In this document: piece after piece, positions 1 to 4,995 of the stretch
Layout: every line of letters starts with the position of its first letter
How positions within the stretch are numbered: the first letter of the stretch is position 1
Assembly (NCBI GenBank): GCA_016209865.1
Contig: JACQVL010000140.1
Location: 1-12,221, forward strand
DNA from: Candidatus Latescibacterota bacterium
GTDB taxonomy: Bacteria; JAAXHH01; JACQVL01
DNA: 12,221 bases
Reading direction: 5' to 3'
Notes under the pieces: generated by a model
Told to the model about the DNA's origin: nothing
What the model saw: only the letters and a program-made list of their open reading frames with translations
Databases searched by the model: none
Made by a program: the position numbers and the translations under genes

Positions 1-125
1 AGGAGATCGTCAACAGCCTGCTGGAAGAGGGACGCCGCCAGAAAGTCAAGCAATTGCTCGACCGGCTCACGCAAGCCGCGACGGTCGAGGTGAACGAGAA
101 AGCGTTAATAAAAGCAAATCGCTGA
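1..125 (+). CDS. C-terminal end of a PpiC/PrsA-like peptidyl-prolyl isomerase (5' truncated)
   Basis: An open frame with codons from position 3 runs to TGA at 123-125, giving the last 40 residues of a protein that begins outside the window. The end is charged and helical, with a stretch reading EEGRRQKVKQLLDRL, followed by a short segment resembling VEVNEKAL. This helix followed by a 'VEINE'-like strand is the usual C-terminus of secreted parvulin foldases, where it belongs to the N/C chaperone lobe that folds back on the protein. The next gene is a second foldase 71 bases downstream, which supports the reading. No parvulin domain is visible because only the tail is present, so the family call rests on the tail pattern and the context. 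The 71-base gap to surA (126-196) holds only a ribosome binding site. Confidence 0.55.
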   Translation, partial: EIVNSLLEEGRRQKVKQLLDRLTQAATVEVNEKALIKANR

Positions 126-180
126 AGGAATTAAAGATTCGGATTAAAGAGAAAGATGATAGGCTGGCACCGACCTTTCG

Positions 181-189
181 GGGAGAGGA
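181..189 (+). promoter_or_regulatory. Ribosome binding site of surA
   Basis: The purine run GGGAGAGGA ends seven bases before ATG at 197. It supports that ATG as the true start, even though the next codons are made of a heptamer repeat. Confidence 0.6.
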
Positions 190-196
190 TCGACTG

Positions 197-1519
197 ATGT
201 TTTCAATCCAAAATCCAAAATCCAAAATCCAAAATTTCATCCTCGCCCTTCTCCTGCTCCCCATCGGACCGCCCGCCGTGTCCGGCCAGGAGGTACTCGA
301 CCGCATCGTCGCGGTGGTCGAGAATGAGGTCATCCTGCAATCCGACCTCGACGAAGCGACGCAACTGTGGGTCCTGCAATCCCAGCAACGCCCTCGGAGT
401 CAGGACGAGTACGCGGCGCTCCAGCGTCAGTTACTCCACCAGATGATCGACGGGAAAGTGGTCATCGCGGCGGCCCGGCGGGATAGTCTTCAGGCGACGG
501 CCGACCAGGTAGACGCGGCGGTCAAGCAGGAGGTCGAGCGGGTGCAGCAGCAATTCGGGACGCTGGAGGCGCTCGAACAAGAACTCGCCAAATACGGGCT
601 GGCCGTTCGGGACTGGCACCGTATGCTCCGCAAGCAGAAGGAGGAAGAGATCATCCAACGCCGGCTTGAGGAGAAGCAATTCGGCACGGTGCGCGTGACG
701 GGCACGGAGGTCGAACAATTCTACGCGACGTACAAGGACAGCATCCCGGCACGTCCGACCATGGTCACGCTCAGCCATATCATGATGACCCCCCAGCCCG
801 GCGAGGAGTTGGCCCAGAAAGCTCTCGCGCGCATTCAGGACCTCCAGCAACGGGTGAAGGCCGGAGCGGATTTCGCTGAGCTGGCCGGCCAGTATTCGGA
901 AGACATCGCCAGCGCACAGAAGGGCGGAGACCTGGGCTTCTTCTCGAAGGGGACGTTCATGCCCGAGTTCGAGGAGGCGGCGCTGGCGCTCCAGCCCGGC
1001 CAGGTGAGCGAGGCCGTCAAGACACCGTACGGCTACCATCTGATCAAGATGGAGGCGAAAAGCGGGGATCAGGCGCACGTCCGCCATATCCTCATCCAGC
1101 TCCAGGCCACACCAGACGATGAACGCCGGGCGAGGGAGAACCTCTCGTTCCTCGGCCAACGGATCGTGGACGGACGGGAGAATTTCACGGATGCGGCGCG
1201 CAAATACTCCGAAGACACCACATCGAACAACGAGGGTGGTTCCTTAGGGACGATCCCGCTCGATCAGCTCCAGCCGCAAATCCGTGAAGTGATCGACAGG
1301 CTGAAGGACGGGGAGATCAGCGAGCCGGTCAAGCTCGAGTCGGAGGGCAAATCGACGTACCATCTTTTTAAGCTCGAGAACCGGACGGGCGGCAAGCCGT
1401 TGACGATCGAGGACGGTTGGGACGACATCGCGAAGCTGGCGCGGAATCATAAATGGCAGACTGAACGGCGTCGATGGCTCGACGCGCTCCGCCATGAAGT
1501 GTACGTTGAAGAGCAGTGA
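197..1519 (+). CDS. surA: SurA-like periplasmic chaperone/peptidyl-prolyl isomerase with two parvulin domains
   Basis: A 440-residue secreted foldase, close to the 428 residues of E. coli SurA. Residues 1-30 form a signal peptide: a basic start, a hydrophobic core (ILALLLLPIG) and a cleavage site near VSG-Q. Residues 31-170 are the SurA N-terminal chaperone helices, opening with DRIVAVVENEVILQSDLDEA, the family signature. Parvulin domain 1 covers about 187-287 (LSHIMM, YSEDIASAQKGGDLGFF, TPYGYHLIKM). Domain 2 covers about 292-395 (VRHILIQ, YSEDTTSNNEGGSLGTI, YHLFKLE). A C-terminal helix closes the N-domain. SurA carries outer-membrane proteins across the periplasm, so a diderm envelope is implied. 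The first codons after ATG are four copies of a 7-base repeat, and the stop codon lies inside another heptamer array. The family call is sure; orthology with SurA rather than another two-domain PpiC is likely. Confidence 0.9.
   Translation: MFSIQNPKSKIQNFILALLLLPIGPPAVSGQEVLDRIVAVVENEVILQSDLDEATQLWVLQSQQRPRSQDEYAALQRQLLHQMIDGKVVIAAARRDSLQATADQVDAAVKQEVERVQQQFGTLEALEQELAKYGLAVRDWHRMLRKQKEEEIIQRRLEEKQFGTVRVTGTEVEQFYATYKDSIPARPTMVTLSHIMMTPQPGEELAQKALARIQDLQQRVKAGADFAELAGQYSEDIASAQKGGDLGFFSKGTFMPEFEEAALALQPGQVSEAVKTPYGYHLIKMEAKSGDQAHVRHILIQLQATPDDERRARENLSFLGQRIVDGRENFTDAARKYSEDTTSNNEGGSLGTIPLDQLQPQIREVIDRLKDGEISEPVKLESEGKSTYHLFKLENRTGGKPLTIEDGWDDIAKLARNHKWQTERRRWLDALRHEVYVEEQ
205..235 (+). repeat. 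Tandem heptamer array AATCCAA x4 inside the surA signal peptide
   Basis: Four perfect AATCCAA units occupy 205-232, with a partial fifth to 235. They encode the polar start of the signal peptide (residues 3-13). Seven is not a multiple of three, so a gain or loss of one unit would shift the frame just after the start codon. The stretch is AT-rich against a GC-rich background, which suggests it was acquired. Confidence 0.85.
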
Positions 1520-1608
1520 AGAGTGATGAGTGAAAAGTGAAGAATTAAAGGCAAGACCCCCCGGGTGTTATCTTTCCACTCTTCATTCTTCACTCTACAC
1601 TCTTCACT
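1515..1608 (+). repeat. Inverted heptamer arrays (AGTGAAG x4 facing CTTCACT x4) between surA and rqcP
   Basis: Left arm units are AGTGAAG, AGTGATG, AGTGAAA and AGTGAAG (1515-1542). Right arm units are CTTCATT, CTTCACT, CTACACT and CTTCACT (1581-1608). The arms are complementary at about 24 of 28 positions across a 38-base loop, so the RNA could fold into a long hairpin. The surA stop codon (1517-1519) lies in the first unit. No T-run follows, so this is not a classical intrinsic terminator. Confidence 0.85.
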
Positions 1609-1625
1609 CTCTCTTGCCTTTCCCG

Positions 1626-1871
1626 ATGCGTATCGATCTCTTCCTCAAGCTCTCCCGGTTGATCAAACAGCGCGAGGCCGCCAAGCAGTCGTGCGAGCGG
1701 GGGCTCGTCCGGGTCGACGGTCGGCCGGTCAAACCGAGCCGGGAGGTGCGGGTTGGGGATCGGATCCTCCTCGACCTGCTCGACCAGCACCTGGAGGTCG
1801 AAGTCCTCGAACTCCCCTCCGGAAACGTCTCAAAAGCGCGGAGCCACACGCTCTATCGGGTGATCAGTTAG
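1626..1871 (+). CDS. rqcP: RqcP/YabO-like S4-domain RNA-binding protein
   Basis: An 81-residue protein made almost entirely of an S4 RNA-binding domain: MRIDLFLKLSRLIKQREAAK, then GLVRVDGRPVKPSREVRVGD, then a short beta tail. Length and pattern match B. subtilis RqcP (YabO, about 86 residues), which binds the 50S subunit between tRNA positions and helps RqcH add alanine tails to stalled peptides. An Hsp15-type heat-shock protein is the main alternative, but those usually have a longer C-terminal extension. The frame is open upstream to a GTG at 1530, but that extension would be translated repeat, so ATG 1626, where the S4 domain begins, is preferred. No purine-rich ribosome binding site precedes it; the preceding bases are pyrimidine-rich repeat. 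The methyltransferase follows six bases after the stop codon. Whether an RqcH partner exists cannot be seen here. Confidence 0.85.
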   Translation: MRIDLFLKLSRLIKQREAAKQSCERGLVRVDGRPVKPSREVRVGDRILLDLLDQHLEVEVLELPSGNVSKARSHTLYRVIS

Positions 1872-1877
1872 GCCCCC

Positions 1878-2666
1878 ATGTTCGAACGTTGGAAGAAACC
1901 CTGGACTGCCGACCAGGCCGTGCCCTACAGCCAACTGGCGGGGATCTATGATTATGTGATGCGGCACGTCGATTATACCCTGTGGGCGGACTACGTCCAG
2001 TCGATCTTCGCCCGGTATCGCACGAAGCCCGCGACCATCCTGGAACTCGCGTGCGGGACCGGGAGCCTGGCGCTGATCCTGGCCGATCGAGGGTACCGGG
2101 TGACCGGCGTCGACCAGTCGGACGCGATGGTCTCGGTCGCCCGGAAGAAAGCGGAACGGGTGCAACACCCGCTTTCGTTCATCCAGGGAGATATGACGGC
2201 CATCCCGGTCGACGGCCGGTTTGATGCCGTCTTGTGCCTGTACGACAGCATCAACTACCTGCTCGACCGGGACACGATGCAACGGATGATGGAAGGGGTC
2301 CGAACCCGATTGAGTCCGGGCGGGGTCTTCGTCTTCGACGCGTGTACCGAGATCAATTCCCGGCGGTATTTCCATCGCCATACCGAGAGAGAAGAGACGC
2401 CGCACTTTGCCTACATCCGGCGGAGCAAGTATCGCGCCCGCGATCGGATTCAGGTGAACGAATTCCGGCTTTGGCTCAAGCACGGAGACCGGTTCGAGGC
2501 GTATGACGAACGGCATGAACAACGCATCTACCCGATCGGCCAGATGGTCGAGACGATCCGAGCGGCCGGGTTTGACGTGCTCGGGACGTTCGACGGGTTC
2601 TCGTTCACGCCCGCGACGGAGCAGTCGAACCGGGTACATTTCGTCGTCGGTACGTTAGCCCGTTGA
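1878..2666 (+). CDS. Class I SAM-dependent methyltransferase of unknown substrate
   Basis: A 262-residue protein with a clear Rossmann methyltransferase core. Motif I is LELACGTGS (residues 55-63), the acidic residue ending strand 2 is D79 (GVDQSDAM), motif II is GDMTAIP (104-110), and FDAVLCLYDSINYL (115-128) is the post-motif strand. A YSQLAGIYDYVM segment near residue 17 is typical of the Methyltransf_25 type found in many small-molecule or unassigned enzymes. The C-terminal half (residues 150-262) is a beta-rich lid seen in the same group. Nothing reveals the substrate. The gene sits six bases after rqcP and 22 bases before holB, so it is probably co-transcribed with them. The start ATG 1878 has only a weak AGG five bases upstream, which fits coupling to the preceding stop codon. 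Confidence 0.85.
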   Translation: MFERWKKPWTADQAVPYSQLAGIYDYVMRHVDYTLWADYVQSIFARYRTKPATILELACGTGSLALILADRGYRVTGVDQSDAMVSVARKKAERVQHPLSFIQGDMTAIPVDGRFDAVLCLYDSINYLLDRDTMQRMMEGVRTRLSPGGVFVFDACTEINSRRYFHRHTEREETPHFAYIRRSKYRARDRIQVNEFRLWLKHGDRFEAYDERHEQRIYPIGQMVETIRAAGFDVLGTFDGFSFTPATEQSNRVHFVVGTLAR

Positions 2667-2688
2667 CACGTGTGAACGAGGGTGGGCT

Positions 2689-3855
2689 ATGGCGTTCGAC
2701 CGGGTTCTCGCGCAATCGACGACCAAAGACCGCCTGATGCGGGCGCTGGTCGACGGCCGGCTTGCGCACGCGTACCTGCTGCACGGACCGTCCGGGGTGG
2801 GGGCGGAGGCGCTGGCGATCGAGCTGGCGAAGGCCGTCAACTGCGTGAACGGGCCGGGAGAGCCGTGTCAGGTGTGCATCCCGTGCCGGAAGATCGGGAC
2901 GCTCCAGCATCCGGACGTCCGTCTGTACCTTCCGCTCCCGTCCCCTTCGGCCAAATCGGCGAAGGCCGGCGAGCGGACGGACGGGGAATCGGACGACGAG
3001 ACGGATGAGCGGGCCTCACGAGGAGAAGACCGGGAGGCACGCCGGCAGGAACTGCTCGCCATCCTGGCGGAGAGCCCGTATGTCCCCCTTCCGTTCAACA
3101 AGAGAGATCATCATGGGATCGATGACATCCGAGAGTTGAGACGCGAGGCGAGCGTCAAGCCGTACGAAGGCCGGCGGAAGGTCGTCATCCTGGTCGCGGC
3201 CGACCGGATGACCGCAGACGCCTCGAACGCGCTCCTCAAGACACTGGAAGAGCCGCCGGGCGACCTCCTACTGGTGCTCACGACGGATCGTCCCCATCGG
3301 CTGCTCCCCACGATTCTCTCCCGGTGCCAGCCGGTCCGGCTCTCCCGTCTGGCCGACGACGTGCTGGCGGAGGCGCTGACCCGCTGGTTCCACGTCGACC
3401 CCGGCCGGGTTCCCTTCGCCGTCCGCCAGGCGGACGGGAGCCTCAGCCGGGCGCTGGCCAGCGCGTCAGAGCGCGGAGAGACTCTGCGGACGACCGCCGT
3501 CGCCTTTCTTGACACGATCCACACCGGGACGATGGTGGACGTCTTCGACCGCATCGACCAGTTCCTCACGGCCCACAAAGAGACGCCTCTGATCGAGGAG
3601 ATACTCGACATCCTCATCGGGTACTACCGTGACCTCTTCATCCTGCTGGAGACCCGGGACGACGAAGCGGTGCAGAACCTCGACCGGCGTGACTGGCTGA
3701 TGACCCTGGCCGGGCAGACTTCGGCCGGGCAGGTCGAGACGGCCATCGACGCGATCCACACGATCAAGCAGGCGCTGGCCCGCAACGCCCATCCTCCGCT
3801 TGCCCTCACCGTCCTGGCCCTCCGGCTGCGCGCGTGCAGGAAGCCGGCGGCGTGA
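2689..3855 (+). CDS. holB: DNA polymerase III subunit delta'
   Basis: A 388-residue clamp-loader AAA+ protein. It opens with the delta' pattern (LAHAYLLHGPSGVGAEALA). C52, C60, C63 and C66 form the zinc-binding module, spaced almost as in the E. coli protein. The P-loop reads GPSGVGAEA (33-41) and lacks the Lys-Ser/Thr that binds ATP. The Walker B region (VVILVAADRM, 165-174) lacks the usual acidic pair. As in E. coli delta', the subunit is therefore probably not an ATPase but a stator. It keeps the SRC motif (211-213), whose arginine works in trans on a DnaX neighbour. Residues 85-120 are a very charged, probably disordered insertion between the zinc module and the rest. A GAGGGTGGG ribosome binding site lies just before ATG 2689. 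The C-terminal collar domain is helical. Confidence 0.93.
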   Translation: MAFDRVLAQSTTKDRLMRALVDGRLAHAYLLHGPSGVGAEALAIELAKAVNCVNGPGEPCQVCIPCRKIGTLQHPDVRLYLPLPSPSAKSAKAGERTDGESDDETDERASRGEDREARRQELLAILAESPYVPLPFNKRDHHGIDDIRELRREASVKPYEGRRKVVILVAADRMTADASNALLKTLEEPPGDLLLVLTTDRPHRLLPTILSRCQPVRLSRLADDVLAEALTRWFHVDPGRVPFAVRQADGSLSRALASASERGETLRTTAVAFLDTIHTGTMVDVFDRIDQFLTAHKETPLIEEILDILIGYYRDLFILLETRDDEAVQNLDRRDWLMTLAGQTSAGQVETAIDAIHTIKQALARNAHPPLALTVLALRLRACRKPAA

Positions 3856-3890
3856 TGGTGGTATCCCATTGAGTAAACCGCAAAAATGGA

Positions 3891-3971
3891 TTCACCACAA
3901 AGGCACAAAGCGCACAAAGGGAATTTAAACATCTTCATTTTCCTTTGTGTCCTTCGTGTCTTTGTGGTGAA
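3891..3971 (+). repeat. Long inverted repeat built from (C)ACAAAGG-type units
   Basis: The left arm (3891-3922) starts TTCACCACAAAGGCACAAAG. The right arm (3941-3971) ends TCTTTGTGGTGAA. The reverse complement of the right arm matches the left arm except at about four positions and one indel, several of which would be G-U pairs in RNA. The loop is 18 bases. Each arm repeats an ACAAAG core every eight or nine bases. Arms of this kind (accacaaagacacgaag...) recur between genes in many unrelated bacterial genomes. No T-run follows, so simple intrinsic termination is not obvious. Confidence 0.85.
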
Positions 3972-3998
3972 AGCATGGTGTTTGTCAGATATTCTTAC

Positions 3999-4027
3999 TT
4001 GTGAGAAATATGCATCCAACGTATAAT
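3999..4027 (+). promoter_or_regulatory. Sigma70-type promoter for ricT-metG
   Basis: TTGTGA (3999-4004) and TATAAT (4022-4027) are separated by exactly 17 bases, in the correct direction and about 100 bases before the ricT start. The expected transcription start is near 4034. An imperfect dyad (ATATTCT at 3989-3995 facing AGAAATAT at 4004-4011) overlaps the -35 box and could be an operator, but that part is weak. Confidence 0.7.
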
Positions 4028-4040
4028 GGTAATGGTATGT

Positions 4041-4068
4041 GTAGGGGCACGGCGCGCCGTGCCCCTAC
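4041..4068 (+). repeat. Perfect 28-bp palindrome in the ricT leader
   Basis: GTAGGGGCACGGCG is followed directly by its exact reverse complement CGCCGTGCCCCTAC, with no spacer. It would begin about seven bases into the predicted ricT transcript and fold as a very stable hairpin. Very similar GTAGGGGCRCGGC palindromes are dispersed between genes in many uncultured bacterial genomes. This is therefore probably a dispersed element that landed in the leader. Confidence 0.9.
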
Positions 4069-4125
4069 GGCAACGATCCTCATCTGCCCACTATCCCGAT
4101 CGTATCCCGGCCGTGAGGTGTCGCG

Positions 4126-4992
4126 ATGGAAATCTATGAGATAGAGTTTAAAGGGCGTCGCAGAGAACGCTACGGTAACCCGTTGAGTGTGCTGGTTGAA
4201 GTAGGGGAATACGTGATCGTCGAGGCCGAGCGCGGCGAGCACAGCGGGAAGGTCGTCTCCAGGTCCGAGGCGCTGGAGCCGGAGCCGGACCTCCGGTCGA
4301 TCCTCCGGCCGGGCACCCCGGAGGACCGGGAATGTCTGGTCAAGAATAGGCTCCGAGAGCAGGAAGCGTTCAGGACGTGCCGGGAGAAGATTCTCGAGCG
4401 CGACCTCGAGATGAAGCTCGTCGACGTGGAATACCAGTTTGACGGCAACAAAATCTCGTTCTATTTCACGGCGGACGGGCGGATCGATTTCCGCGAGCTC
4501 GTCCGGTGCCTGGCGGCGATCTACCGGACCCGGATCGACATGCGACAGATCGGGGCGCGGGATGAGACCAAGCGCATGTGCTGGACCGGAAGCTGTGGCC
4601 GTCCGCTCTGTTGCGGGACGTTCTTGCACCAGTTCCGGCCAGTCACCACCCAGGCCGCGCAGCATCAAAACCTGTCCCACAACTCGTCCAAGCTGTTGGG
4701 CGCCTGCGGCCGGCTGAAATGCTGCCTGCTGTACGAGGAAGGGTACTATGAGGAGGCCGGGAAACGATTCCCCAAGCTCGGAGCCCGGATCGCCACTCAG
4801 CTCGGCCCCGGCATCGTCGAGAAGATCGATGTCGTAGGGGACTTCGTCACCGTTGCCCATGACTCTGGAGTCGTCGAACGGCTCCCGCGCGCGATGATGG
4901 GCGAGGGGGATTGTGACGGCCAGAAATGCAGGAGGGATGTGGAGAGCTCCGTCGAGCATGACCATGACCACGCGATCGTCCACGAAGGATAA
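4126..4992 (+). CDS. ricT: RicT/YaaT-like PSP1-domain protein
   Basis: A 288-residue PSP1 C-terminal-domain protein. The diagnostic motif pair is present: GSCGRPLCCGTFL (residues 156-168) and GACGRLKCCLLYE (192-204), giving C157, C162, C163, C194, C199 and C200. In B. subtilis, RicT (YaaT) joins RicA and RicF in an iron-sulfur complex that promotes RNase Y-dependent mRNA maturation. The cysteine pairs fit such a role. Residues 105-145 contain the usual segment FYFTADGRIDFRELVRCLA. The last 26 residues add C263 and C268 (CDGQKC) and a HDHDH run, an extra possible metal site not expected from the family core. The gene lies between holB and metG, as yaaT lies close to both in Bacillus. It has its own promoter and a GAGGTG site before ATG 4126. 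Its partners are not in the window. Confidence 0.9.
   Translation: MEIYEIEFKGRRRERYGNPLSVLVEVGEYVIVEAERGEHSGKVVSRSEALEPEPDLRSILRPGTPEDRECLVKNRLREQEAFRTCREKILERDLEMKLVDVEYQFDGNKISFYFTADGRIDFRELVRCLAAIYRTRIDMRQIGARDETKRMCWTGSCGRPLCCGTFLHQFRPVTTQAAQHQNLSHNSSKLLGACGRLKCCLLYEEGYYEEAGKRFPKLGARIATQLGPGIVEKIDVVGDFVTVAHDSGVVERLPRAMMGEGDCDGQKCRRDVESSVEHDHDHAIVHEG
4985..4989 (+). promoter_or_regulatory. metG ribosome binding site within the end of ricT
   Basis: AAGGA sits in the last ricT codons, six bases before GTG at 4996. It supports the GTG start of metG and suggests that translation of metG is coupled to ricT. Confidence 0.6.
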
Positions 4993-4995
4993 CCT

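Larger units (their letters stand above)
3856..4125 (+). other. Non-coding gap between holB and ricT
   Basis: This is the longest gap in the window (270 bases). It is markedly more AT-rich than the genes in its first 180 bases. In order it holds a long imperfect inverted repeat (3891-3971), a sigma70-type promoter (3999-4027), a perfect palindrome (4041-4068) and a ribosome binding site GAGGTG (4115-4120) for ricT. A reverse-strand open frame over the repeat is judged spurious. Confidence 0.8.

Noticed and set aside
431-1159. 242-codon reverse-strand open frame opposite surA
   Set aside because: Antisense shadow of the parvulin domains, no start signal and no recognisable motif.
1530-1625. 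Upstream extension of rqcP from GTG 1530
   Set aside because: The added 32 residues are translated repeat and loop, and the S4 domain starts at ATG 1626.
2663-2668. Consensus TTGACA -35 box before holB
   Set aside because: No acceptable -10 hexamer 16-18 bases downstream, and the position spans the stop codon of the preceding gene in a tight cluster.
1515-3971. Inverted repeats as intrinsic terminators
   Set aside because: Neither the surA/rqcP nor the holB/ricT hairpin is followed by a run of T, and the stems are not especially GC-rich; termination by another route remains possible.
3624-4019. Reverse-strand open frame covering the end of holB and the ACAAAG repeat
   Set aside because: Its translation is the recurrent Thr/Lys/Arg- and Leu/Cys-rich peptide that these repeats give when read through; it has no ribosome binding site or recognisable domain.
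3985-4983. Long (332-codon) reverse-strand open frame opposite ricT
   Set aside because: A high-GC mirror of the ricT frame. The + strand encodes a complete, motif-rich protein and the reverse product shows no known pattern.
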